Of a stretch of 55,540 nt of DNA, positions 25,630-34,700 are shown piece after piece. Every line of letters begins with the position of its first letter. Position 1 is the first letter of the stretch. A program made the translations under genes and the position numbers. The notes under the pieces were generated by a model. The model saw only the letters and a list, made by a program, of their open reading frames with translations. It ran no database searches and was not told the DNA's origin. The DNA is from an uncultured Erysipelotrichaceae bacterium. Its GTDB lineage: Bacteria > Bacillota_I > Bacilli_A > Erysipelotrichales > Erysipelotrichaceae. Location: contig CAMQRS010000005.1 in NCBI GenBank assembly GCA_947036815.1, forward strand, positions 1 to 55,540. The letters run 5' to 3'.

Positions 25630-28255
25630 TCTTTCTTCCTCCTTTAAGGTATAGTTCTTCACTTACTTCAATCATTTCTTTCTTATTTTTTGGTTGATTG
25701 TTGTGTAGACATAAACTTGCGTATGGACAATAAGTGCAGGCATGCTCCACGCTTACACAATCAATTTTAGCATCTAAAATATCATTCGTTAATTGTCGAT
25801 ATATTTCTAGTACATATGATTTTAAATGATCATAGTCATAGATAGTCTTAGCACTTAAGCCGTGAGCTTTAGTAGTACTCATTCCTTTGATATAAGTCCC
25901 ACTTTCATCTAAGACTTCTACATGTTCACTACAAATCCAACCATCTAGTTTCTTTGTTTTATGAAAGGCATCAATTTTATCGTCTTCTTTATAAAATTGA
26001 TAACCCAAAGGACGTTTCTTCAGTTTGGCATATTCCATCTTTGTATTTGCATGATGTAAAGAATAATAGAAAGCACCAAGGGGTTTCTTAGATAATACTT
26101 CTTCCATCACTACTAAGTAAGTCATTAATTGTAGTTGAATGGCACTAAATACATCGTCTTCTTTTAATGTTTTAGGACTACTCTTGTAATCCATGATACG
26201 AAAGAAGTCTTCATTATAATCAATACGATCAATATACCCATATAAATGTAACTGCAACTGATCAAAAGTAACATCGTAATTAAATTTATATTCATTGAGA
26301 TGTTCTTTTAGTACGTTATTTGCTTCATGGGTATCCAATACTTTTAAGTTAGTTGTGATGGTATCCATTAATCGCAAGGCTAATTGTGTTAAATATACTT
26401 CCTTATTAGGGAAGACAGTAATTAATTCATCTATCTTAGTTTGAAGTATTTCTTTAATTGCTTCTTTATTTGTATGGGTATACTCGTTTTGATACTCGTT
26501 TAATAAGTGTTCCATCATATAGTGAATCAGTGTTCCTGCTTTTGTTTCATCAAAAGAAGTGTTTACTTTCTCTCTCAATTTTAAACCATACTTTAAAAAG
26601 TATGAGTATGGACATTTTGCATACGTTTCTAAACTAGAAATTGAACCATTCAGTATATTATCTTGATAGAATAACTGTTTCGCATAGGACTTATCAAGGG
26701 TATATTCTTTTTTGTATTCGTGATTTGTTTCTAATACAGCAATACTGATAGGCTTCGTATGTAAGATGTTGTCTAGTTCTAGTGATGTTTCTTTTCCTTT
26801 TCCATCAAACGTTGATAACGGATAGAAACAAACTAAATGAGTACTAGTGTGTAGTTGTTTTTCTAAATTATGAAGATGTAGCATGTATCTGTTTTCTAAT
26901 GTTAGAGGTGGGATACAACGATAGTAATCTTCTTTAAAGATAGAATTAAACGTGCTCATAGCGGGATAGTTACTTTGTGTACAACCTAACACAAAGTGAT
27001 AGTTATAATGAAAGGCTGCATCTTTTAAACTTGTGATTTGTATCCCTTCTCCTTTGGGAAAAGAACTACTTTTGTTAGATAAGATATCTGATAGTATACG
27101 TAATTCATCTTTGTTGTTTAAGTGTCTAATACTGTGACGCATCTCTTGTCTGATGTGAAGCATCATTGCACGATCTTCTGATGTTTTAAATTCATGGTGT
27201 TCTAGTAAATAGCTATCGATGACGTTTAGTAATTCTTCTATGTTGTCACAATGGATAAGGGAAGATAACATCGGTAGTGCTTGTTTTCTTGCTTCCTGGG
27301 CTTTTTCTTCTAAGGTACATAAGCGTTTATAATCATATTTATCAATGATATCACTACTTATTTGACTGTTTCTTACATGAGTAAATTCTTGCTCAATTCC
27401 CAATTCAAAGGTTTGCATATAGTGAACTAACTCACTTGTATGAGTTGTTTTAATTGCTTGGTGTTTGAATAGTTCAATTAAGTTATTTTGAGTAGGTTGA
27501 ATGGCGTACTCTAATAAATGAATAAACTTTTGCAAGATAAAAGGAATATATGTATCGTTTTGAATATGCGTGGGTATTTTATAAAAATTAAAGATGCTTT
27601 TTATAAAAGGGATATAGTCATTAGATAGTATCGATATTTTGGCATCCTTAACGTCGATATCATTTTTTATGATGTATTGAGCTAGTGCTTCTACTTCTTT
27701 TCTTTTATTTAATACAGAGTAATATTCTATCTTTGAAGTATTTGAAGTATATGGTATTTTTATGGCTCCCATATCATATAATTTATCATGTACTAGTGTT
27801 TCGTAAGAAGTTGTATAGGTATCTACAATATATAACTGCTTATTCGTGGTAAATGTATCTAGGTTGCTTTTAAAGGTATCAATCGCTAAAGGGATATCAT
27901 AGACATGCGTGATGATAAAAGCTAGTTCTTCCTCAATTTCATCATTGCATGGCAATTGATCGTAATGAATATCATATTGTTTCATGTTCGATACAAACTG
28001 TTTTAGTTCATCAATGAATGTAAGAGAAGTAAGTGAATGGGTTTGGTAATGGACCTTATCTTTTATACTTAATAATCTAGTATAGTATTCATACGTAGTA
28101 GTATCAGTAAAAGAAGGGTTGAACAACGTTTCTATGCTTTGAATACATACATCAATCACTGCTTGTTCATGTAATAATAATTGCTTGCGTATTTGATGAT
28201 GTATCGGGGTAGGTGCAATAATGATTGCATGATTCTTTATCTCTTTTAGTAACAT
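25622..28255 (-). CDS. addB: ATP-dependent nuclease subunit B (AddB/RexB)
   Basis: Partner of AddA that cuts the 5' strand and recognises Chi. 877 aa, distinctly shorter than the ~1160 of Bacillus AddB. The first residues (LLKEIKNHAIIIAPTPIHHQ) lack a Walker A motif, as in streptococcal RexB. The nuclease motif is FRIMDYKSSPKTL. The iron-sulfur staple is intact: a Cys in YAKCPYSYFLKYG upstream and Cys840, 843 and 849 (CTYCPYASLC) after the nuclease. Ten nt separate it from yigZ, and it overlaps addA. Confidence 0.93.
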   Translation of the reverse strand: MLLKEIKNHAIIIAPTPIHHQIRKQLLLHEQAVIDVCIQSIETLFNPSFTDTTTYEYYTRLLSIKDKVHYQTHSLTSLTFIDELKQFVSNMKQYDIHYDQLPCNDEIEEELAFIITHVYDIPLAIDTFKSNLDTFTTNKQLYIVDTYTTSYETLVHDKLYDMGAIKIPYTSNTSKIEYYSVLNKRKEVEALAQYIIKNDIDVKDAKISILSNDYIPFIKSIFNFYKIPTHIQNDTYIPFILQKFIHLLEYAIQPTQNNLIELFKHQAIKTTHTSELVHYMQTFELGIEQEFTHVRNSQISSDIIDKYDYKRLCTLEEKAQEARKQALPMLSSLIHCDNIEELLNVIDSYLLEHHEFKTSEDRAMMLHIRQEMRHSIRHLNNKDELRILSDILSNKSSSFPKGEGIQITSLKDAAFHYNYHFVLGCTQSNYPAMSTFNSIFKEDYYRCIPPLTLENRYMLHLHNLEKQLHTSTHLVCFYPLSTFDGKGKETSLELDNILHTKPISIAVLETNHEYKKEYTLDKSYAKQLFYQDNILNGSISSLETYAKCPYSYFLKYGLKLREKVNTSFDETKAGTLIHYMMEHLLNEYQNEYTHTNKEAIKEILQTKIDELITVFPNKEVYLTQLALRLMDTITTNLKVLDTHEANNVLKEHLNEYKFNYDVTFDQLQLHLYGYIDRIDYNEDFFRIMDYKSSPKTLKEDDVFSAIQLQLMTYLVVMEEVLSKKPLGAFYYSLHHANTKMEYAKLKKRPLGYQFYKEDDKIDAFHKTKKLDGWICSEHVEVLDESGTYIKGMSTTKAHGLSAKTIYDYDHLKSYVLEIYRQLTNDILDAKIDCVSVEHACTYCPYASLCLHNNQPKNKKEMIEVSEELYLKGGRKNA

Positions 28256-28265
28256 AGTGACTCCT

Positions 28266-28880
28266 TTATGGTGTGATTGTTTCTTCTATATTCTGATTTC
28301 TTATGAAGATGGGACTGTATTTAGCACTACTCATTTTAATGATATCCTCACTACAATCATGTAAGGTATGATACACATAAGTCACTTCTACATCATATGA
28401 TTTATCAAGCACACAAATATTGTGAGAGTGGAAATAATAATCTATTTGATTAATAAAATCATATGTAAATGTAAGGCGATAGACGCTTGTATATAATGAT
28501 TTAGTAATGATCGTGTGTTGTAGTGCGAGTGATACGGATTTAGAATAGGCACGAATGAGACCACCGGCACCAAGTTTGATACCACCAAAATAACGTACAC
28601 AAATAGCAAGGGTGTCTTGCATATCGTTTTTGCGTAAGCTTTCTAGCATGGGTAAGCCAGCCGTTCCACTTGGTTCACCATCGTCATTACTTCGTTGTAT
28701 TTCTTTATTATCGCCTATGATAAAGGCATAACAATGATGATTTGCGCTAGGGTGCATCTTCTTAATTTGTTGAATATAAAGCTTTGCATCTTCTTCTTTG
28801 AATATGCGAAATAAGTATGTAGTAAATTTAGATTTCTCTATTTCAATCATGTGTTCACTATCATTTTTTATACGATACAT
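28266..28880 (-). CDS. yigZ: YigZ/IMPACT-family protein
   Basis: A 204-aa cytoplasmic protein of the UPF0029/IMPACT family, whose members have a ribosomal-S5-like fold. The signature HHCYAFIIGDNKEIQRSNDDGEPSG is partly visible around residue 47 (the DDGEPSGTAGLPML stretch), followed by VRYFGGIKLGAGGLIRAYS near residue 92. Biochemical role is not established. First gene of the minus-strand yigZ-addB-addA-PAP2 unit. Confidence 0.93.
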   Translation of the reverse strand: MYRIKNDSEHMIEIEKSKFTTYLFRIFKEEDAKLYIQQIKKMHPSANHHCYAFIIGDNKEIQRSNDDGEPSGTAGLPMLESLRKNDMQDTLAICVRYFGGIKLGAGGLIRAYSKSVSLALQHTIITKSLYTSVYRLTFTYDFINQIDYYFHSHNICVLDKSYDVEVTYVYHTLHDCSEDIIKMSSAKYSPIFIRNQNIEETITP

Positions 28881-28981
28881 AAAATCACTTCCTTCGCTTA
28901 ATTATACCATTCATAAAAAAAATGTGTTAGAATAATATGAGTGTCAAAGTATATTAATGATGCAACCTAGGAGGGCAACCA

Positions 28982-29830
28982 ATGAAAATAGCAATTGTAT
29001 GTGACAGTGGAAGTGGTCTTGATTATAAAACTGCTACAGAGCAAGGAATTTATTTCTTGCCATTACAAATAATAGATGAAGACAAAACTTACTTAGATGG
29101 ATATGATTCAACGGTAGAAGATATATATACATTATTGGTGCAAGGGAAAATGCTTAAAACATCGTTACCACCTCTTGGATTAATTCAAGAAACATTCCAT
29201 AAAATTAAAGAAGACGGGTATGATCATGTAATAGCGGTTATGTTGACGGAAGGGTTGTCATCGACCATGCATTCTATCCGTTTATCAGGGGATCAAACTG
29301 GTATTACTGTGACATGTGTTGATTCATTTACAACAGCACATATCCAAAAATATATTGCACAAAGTGCGAAACGTTTAGTAGATGAAGGGTTCACATTAGA
29401 GGAAATTATTGATAAAATAAACGATGCTATTGAGCATAGTAATACGTTAATTATTCCAAATGATTTAGATCACTTAAAGCGTGGAGGAAGATTAACTCCA
29501 TTGGCAGCAGCATTAGGTGGAATGTTGAAGATTAAACCTATCTTGCAATTAAATAAAGCAAGTGAAGGAAAAATAGATACACATGCAAAAGTAAGAACAA
29601 TGAGCAAAGCTATGCAAATTGCAGTTTCTACTTTTGAAGATGCAGGAATTGATGAAAGTTATGAATTAGTAGTTCTTCATACGAATGCACCAGATACAGC
29701 AAAACAATTAGAAGCATTATATTTTAATAAGTATCCAATAACTACTCATGTGACAGGATTAATTGGACCAATACTTGCAGTTCATACAGGATTAGGATGT
29801 GTGGGATTACAGTATATAAAAAAAATATAG
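28982..29830 (+). CDS. DegV-family fatty-acid-binding protein 1
   Basis: A 282-aa two-domain protein that presents bound fatty acid to the kinase FakA in the Firmicute exogenous fatty-acid pathway. Opening MKIAIVCDSGSGLD, ligand-site strands KTSLPPLGLIQETF and GLSSTMHSIR, and the conserved NDLDHLKRGGRLTPLAAALG with KIKPILQLN near residue 160. TAGGAGGG ribosome site. A second degV follows after 11 nt; fakA is not in the window. The bound lipid species cannot be read from sequence. Confidence 0.93.
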   Translation: MKIAIVCDSGSGLDYKTATEQGIYFLPLQIIDEDKTYLDGYDSTVEDIYTLLVQGKMLKTSLPPLGLIQETFHKIKEDGYDHVIAVMLTEGLSSTMHSIRLSGDQTGITVTCVDSFTTAHIQKYIAQSAKRLVDEGFTLEEIIDKINDAIEHSNTLIIPNDLDHLKRGGRLTPLAAALGGMLKIKPILQLNKASEGKIDTHAKVRTMSKAMQIAVSTFEDAGIDESYELVVLHTNAPDTAKQLEALYFNKYPITTHVTGLIGPILAVHTGLGCVGLQYIKKI

Positions 29831-29841
29831 GAGATGAAAAT

Positions 29842-30699
29842 ATGAAGACAGCATTTATTAGCGATACTGGTGTGGGATTAACACCGGATGAAATGATGGA
29901 ATATGGGATTTATACGATACCCCTACAAATTATTATGGATGATAAAACGTTGTTAGAAGGAGAAGATATTTCTGTTAAGGAAATTTATGAAATCTTATCC
30001 ACGGGAAAACTATTAAAAACATCACTAGGTTCTATGCAACGTACTCAAGAAGTGTTTTTAAAATTAAAAGAAGAAGGATATACGAATGTATTTGCAGTTC
30101 CTATTGCCAGTGGCTTATCGGGTACTTTAAATATGATGCGTGTATGTGCAGAAGAAGTAGGTTTAGTATTTGATTATTTTGATTGTCATGTCGCTGCGTT
30201 TGCACAACGACGAATGATTTTATGTGCGAAGGCAATGGATGAAGATAATAAGAGTATTAAGGAAATAAAGAAAGTATTGAATCAAATTTGTGAGAGCACG
30301 AATACAATCCTTGTTCCTAGTGATTTAAATCACTTACAACGCTCTGGTAGGTTAACACCGCTGGCTGCTAAATTAGGTAGTCTGTTGAAGATTAAACCAA
30401 TTCTTGTGATAAATAAAACAACGCAAGGTCGCTTAGATGTATTTAGTAAGGTACGCACCATGAAAAAAGTCATGCAAGTGATTTTGGATGATATGTTAGC
30501 TAATGTACCAGATCAAGGTAAGGACTATGTGATTGGTTGTGTAGATGCAGACAATGCACAAGTGAGAGAAGAATTCTTGAATTTATTTAAGGCTCACTTC
30601 CCATATGCAAAATTTGAAGTTGATGCATTGATAGGTTCGATTGGAGTGCATACAGGTATTGGATGTATTGGTGTGCAGTATTATAAAGAAAAGTTCTAA
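29842..30699 (+). CDS. DegV-family fatty-acid-binding protein 2
   Basis: Tandem paralogue of the preceding gene, 285 aa. MKTAFISDTGVGLTPDEM, KTSLGSMQRTQEVF, IASGLSGTLNMMRV, then SDLNHLQRSGRLTPLAAKLG and KIKPILVINK align with gene 1 throughout. Side chains around the ligand tunnel differ (GLSG here, GLSS in copy 1; SMQR against PLGL), so the two may prefer different acyl chains. The ATG at 29842 has TAGGAGA; an upstream in-frame ATG lies inside the first gene. Confidence 0.93.
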   Translation: MKTAFISDTGVGLTPDEMMEYGIYTIPLQIIMDDKTLLEGEDISVKEIYEILSTGKLLKTSLGSMQRTQEVFLKLKEEGYTNVFAVPIASGLSGTLNMMRVCAEEVGLVFDYFDCHVAAFAQRRMILCAKAMDEDNKSIKEIKKVLNQICESTNTILVPSDLNHLQRSGRLTPLAAKLGSLLKIKPILVINKTTQGRLDVFSKVRTMKKVMQVILDDMLANVPDQGKDYVIGCVDADNAQVREEFLNLFKAHFPYAKFEVDALIGSIGVHTGIGCIGVQYYKEKF

Positions 30700-30743
30700 C
30701 ACTAACTAGTAGGGAATATGAATGATATATAGTTAGAGACGTA

Positions 30744-30779
30744 AGATATGTTACCTAAATGGTAGCATATCTTTTTTTT
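30744..30779 (+). terminator. Terminator after degV2
   Basis: Twelve-bp stem AGATATGTTACC/GGTAGCATATCT (one mismatch, T-G), loop TAAAT, then TTTTTTT. Confidence 0.85.
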
Positions 30780-30958
30780 AATGAGCGAGGATTCCGATTT
30801 ATGAATCCTATGTTATTTATTCTCTCAAAAGATAAATGCAATTTGATATCCCATTAATAAATAACTTTACAATATATCGAAAAGACTGTTTACCTAACTA
30901 CCGCAACCGCTTTCAAACGATAGGTGATGATATAGATTGAAATTGTCTGATATTTGTA
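30780..30958. other. Non-coding stretch upstream of the pur promoter
   Basis: No gene or repeat recognised. On the minus strand TTGAAAGCGGTTGCGG (30902-30917) is a partial cre-like word with two mismatches, which I do not call as a site. Confidence 0.4.
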
Positions 30959-30987
30959 TTGAAATTAGTAGGTTTTTTTAGTATCAT
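30959..30987 (+). promoter_or_regulatory. Promoter of the purELCMNHF operon
   Basis: TTGAAA (30959-30964), exactly 17 nt, TATCAT (30982-30987). The start would fall near 30994, just upstream of the riboswitch, giving an mRNA leader of about 245 nt before purE. Confidence 0.65.
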
Positions 30988-30997
30988 TAAGATGCAT

Positions 30998-31110
30998 AAA
31001 AAAGCGCTTGTATATACCTCAAATTATGGTTGAGAAGTTTCTACCCGGTACCAATATCGGACTACAAGTATGATGAACGTGGTGTATAGTACGCGCTTTT
31101 TTTATTTTTT
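30998..31110 (+). promoter_or_regulatory. Riboswitch expression platform with terminal A/U helix
   Basis: AAAAAAGCGC at the predicted mRNA 5' end (30998-31007) is perfectly complementary to GCGCTTTTTT (31093-31102), and TATACC (31013-31018) can pair with GGTGTA (31081-31086). This helix would enclose the aptamer and compete with P1. A further ATTTTTT follows, so transcription can stop here. I see no strong local hairpin ahead of the U run; which fold is the ON state must be computed. Confidence 0.6.
31007..31068 (+). promoter_or_regulatory. Purine riboswitch aptamer, guanine type, short P3
   Basis: P1 CTTGTA (31007-31012) with TACAAG (31063-31068); P2 CTCAA with TTGAG and loop ATTATGG; the invariant J2/3 AAGTTTCTACC (31035-31045); P3 around CCGGT/ATCGG; J3/1 GAC then TA. 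The specificity base corresponds to C74 of the xpt aptamer (31062), which predicts guanine/hypoxanthine, and the U47/U51 equivalents are retained. P3 plus L3 are three nt shorter than in xpt, and the L3 sequence is not the usual CCGTAAA. It controls the purine operon, as expected for this class. Confidence 0.85.
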
Positions 31111-31176
31111 GTGGGGGGTAATATACAATGTTTTTAACACCAGCTATGTTTTCTTCGACAAATGAATGTTTTAAAT

Positions 31177-31214
31177 AATACGTAGTGAAGTACGAGGTAC
31201 TTTCGCTACGTATT
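31177..31214 (+). promoter_or_regulatory. Second hairpin in the purE leader
   Basis: AATACGTAG (31177-31185) and GAAGTAC pair with GTACTTTC and CTACGTATT (ends 31214) with one small irregularity, loop GAG, then TTATATTT. It lies 10 nt before the AAGGAGG site (31224-31230), so it could attenuate transcription or affect purE translation. Confidence 0.65.
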
Positions 31215-31239
31215 TTATATTTCAAGGAGGAACAGTGAA

Positions 31240-31734
31240 ATGAGTTTAGTTAGTATCGTAATGGGAAGTAAAAGCGATTTAGAAGTAATGCAAAATTGCA
31301 CAGAGATGTTAAGAGAATTCGGTATTTCTTATGAGGTTCGTATCTTGAGTGCACATAGAACACCTGAAGAAGCACATGAATATGCGACTACGCTAATTAG
31401 CAGAGGAACAAAAGTTGTGATTGCAGCAGCAGGAGCAGCAGCTCATTTAGCTGGTGTAGTTGCAGGAAACACTACGTTACCAGTCATTGGAGTACCTATC
31501 CAAACAAGTGCGTTAGGTGGAATGGATTCATTATTATCAACCGTGCAAATGCCAAAAGGAATTCCAGTAGCAACAACTGCCATCGGAAAAGCCGGAGCTG
31601 CAAATGCCGGGATACTAGCAGCGCAAATCATTGGAACTTTCGATGAAACAATTGCAGCTAAATTAGTACAATTTAAAATAGACATGGCAAAGAAAGTATT
31701 GGAAGACACATACATAGAAACATATGAGGGATAA
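31240..31734 (+). CDS. purE: N5-carboxyaminoimidazole ribonucleotide mutase
   Basis: Class I PurE, 164 aa: converts N5-CAIR to CAIR. Signature stretches VSIVMGSKSDLEVM, ILSAHRTPEEAHEY (catalytic His) and AAGAAAHLAGVVAGNT, then GGMDSLLSTVQMPKGIPVATTAIG. purK, its usual partner, is not in this window, so N5-CAIR must be made by a gene elsewhere or the enzyme may be the class II type that uses CO2; the sequence alone does not exclude this. First gene of the operon, overlapped by the purL leader region. Confidence 0.96.
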   Translation: MSLVSIVMGSKSDLEVMQNCTEMLREFGISYEVRILSAHRTPEEAHEYATTLISRGTKVVIAAAGAAAHLAGVVAGNTTLPVIGVPIQTSALGGMDSLLSTVQMPKGIPVATTAIGKAGAANAGILAAQIIGTFDETIAAKLVQFKIDMAKKVLEDTYIETYEG

Positions 31735-31735
31735 T

Positions 31736-34700
31736 ATGAACACTAGAATTTACGTAACTAAAAAAAGCGAATACCGTGTAGAATCAACATCTTTACTGCA
31801 TTCATTTACACATAACTTAGGAATCGATAGCGTAACAAATGTATCATTAACTAATGTGTATGACATCTTCAATGGAGATGAAATGGATGTAGAACTACTG
31901 AAAACAAAAGTATTGTCAGAAGTAGTAACAGACGAAGTAAGTACTTCTATAGACTTAGAAGGAAAAACATATATAGCATACGAAAGCTTACCTGGACAAT
32001 TTGATCAAAGAAGTGATGCTGCTCAAGATTGTTTAATGTTGTTAAACAATAAAGCAGGAGTCGTTGTTAAAAGTGGAAGAATTGTTGTATTAGAAGGTAC
32101 AATCAGCGAAACTGAATTAGTGAAAATTGAAAAATACTTAATTAATCCAGTAGAAATGCGCAAGAAAGATTTAAGCGTATTAGAATATAATGAAGACATT
32201 GAAATTGAAGCAGTTGAAACATTAACTGGATTCATTAATTTAGATGAAGCAGCAATTATTGCATACCGTGAACAAGAAGGACTAGCAATGACTACCAAAG
32301 ACTTATTGTTTATTCAATCTTACTTTAAGAACGATGAACAAAGAGATCCAACAATTACAGAAATTAAAGTGTTAGATACATATTGGTCAGATCACTGTCG
32401 TCATACTACGTTTGAAACTGTATTAACAAATGTAGTTATTGAAGAAGGTAAATTTAGTGAACAAATTCAAAAAGCATATGATTTATTCCTAGACTTACAT
32501 AATAAAGCAAATAAAAAAGAAAAACCTATTACCTTAATGAACATGGCTACTATTGGTGGTAAGTTCTTACGTAAAGAAGGTTACTTAGATGATATGGAAA
32601 TCTCGGATGAAATCAATGCATGTAGTATTGAAATCAAAGTAGATGTAGATGGTGAATTAGTTGATTACTTATTAATGTTTAAAAACGAAACTCACAATCA
32701 CCCTACAGAAATTGAACCTTTTGGGGGGGCTAGTACATGTATTGGGGGAGCTATTCGTGACCCGTTATCAGGAAGAAGTTATGTATATCAAGCAATGCGT
32801 ATCAGTGGTGCTGCGGATATTACTAAACCAATGTCTGAAACACTACCTAATAAATTAGCACAAAGCGTTATTTCTAAATCAGCTGCCAATGGATACTCTT
32901 CATATGGTAACCAAATTGGATTAGCAACTACGTATGTAAAAGAAGTATATCATGAAGGATATGTAGCAAAACGTATGGAAGTAGGAGCAGTAGTAGGTGC
33001 TGCACCAAAAGCAAATGTAATTCGTAAACAACCAGTAGCTGGAGATATCATCGTATTATTAGGTGGATCAACAGGACGTGATGGAGTTGGTGGAGCAACG
33101 GGTTCAAGTAAAGAACACAATGAAACATCGCTAACAAAATGTAGTAGTGAAGTACAAAAAGGGAATGCCCCAATGGAACGTAGACTACAACGTTTATTTA
33201 GAAATCCAGCATGTACAAAATTAATTAAAAAAGCAAATGACTTTGGAGCAGGTGGAGTATCTGTTGCAATTGGTGAATTAGCAGATGGAATTTATGTGGA
33301 TTTAGATAAAGTACCAACTAAATATGCAGGATTAAACGGAACTGAATTAGCTATTTCTGAATCACAAGAACGTATGGCTTGCGTGATTGAAGAAAAAGAT
33401 TACGAAACATTTAAACAATGTGCCTATGATGAAAACTTAGATACAACAATTGTAGCAAAAGTAACGCAAGAAGCACGTTTAGTATTGTCATTTAAAGGAC
33501 AAAAAATTGTGGATGTGGCACGCTCATTCCTAGATACAAACGGAACGCGTAGTGAACAAGCAGTAACAATTAAAGATTATACAAGTGAAGTTGCGAACCC
33601 ATTTGTTGCAAAAACAAATGACTTCTTAGAAAACTTAGCAAGTGATAATGTTTCAAGTCAAAGAGGATTAGTAGAAATCTTTGATGCAACAATTGGAAAA
33701 ACAACTGTATTAATGCCATTCGGTGGAAAATACCAACTGAGTGAAAGTGATGCAAGTGTTCAAAAATTACCAGTGTTTGGAACAACAAATACAACAAGTG
33801 TAATGGCTTATGGATACCACCCAGAGTTAAGTGTATACTCACCATACTTGGGAGGTAGTTATTCAGTAGTAGAAGCCTTAGCTAAATTAGTAGCAGTAGG
33901 TGCAAGTTATAAACAAGCACGTTTAACATGCCAAGAATACTTTGAAAGATTAAACCAAGACAATGACAAGTGGGGGAAACCAACACAAGCATTATTAGGA
34001 AACTTAGAAGCACAAATCGCATTTAAAACACCATCAATCGGTGGAAAAGATTCAATGTCAGGAACATATAAAGATGTACATGTACCACCAACATTAATCA
34101 CATTTGCGATTACAACAGAACATGTAGATAATATTATTTCAAGTGAATTCAAAGCGGAGAACAATTTTGTATACTACGTAAAACATGTAGCAAATGCAGA
34201 CCAAACACCTAATTATGAAGCATGTATGAATAACTTTGATGCAGTGAAAAAACACGTAGATGCAAAAGAAATTATTTCAGCAAGTGCAGTTAAATTTGGT
34301 GGAGTAAGTGAAATCTTAGCGAAAATGAGCTTTGGAAACAAAGTGGGAGTTCAAATAGAAACAAATGAAGACCTATATAGTATTAGCTTAGGTAGTTTAG
34401 TTGTAGAATCAAATGTTGAATTAAATGAAGATAACTTTATTTTCTTAGGTAACACATGTGAAGAAGCAACAATTACAATTAATGGTACACAAGTAAGTAT
34501 TGAAACTGCATTAGTAGCAAACGAGAAACGTTACTTAGCGAACTATCCAACACATACAGATGAAGAAGGAACTACGATTTCAACTCCAGTATATGAAGAT
34601 AAAACAGAAGTGAAAGCAAATACAACTGTAGAAGAAGTAAAAGTATTGATTCCAGTTTTCCCGGGAAATAACTGTGAATATGATTGTGCCCAAGCCTTTA

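Noticed and set aside
30902-30917. cre-like word upstream of the pur promoter (minus strand)
   Set aside because: Two mismatches to the consensus, including a central position, and not placed over a promoter.
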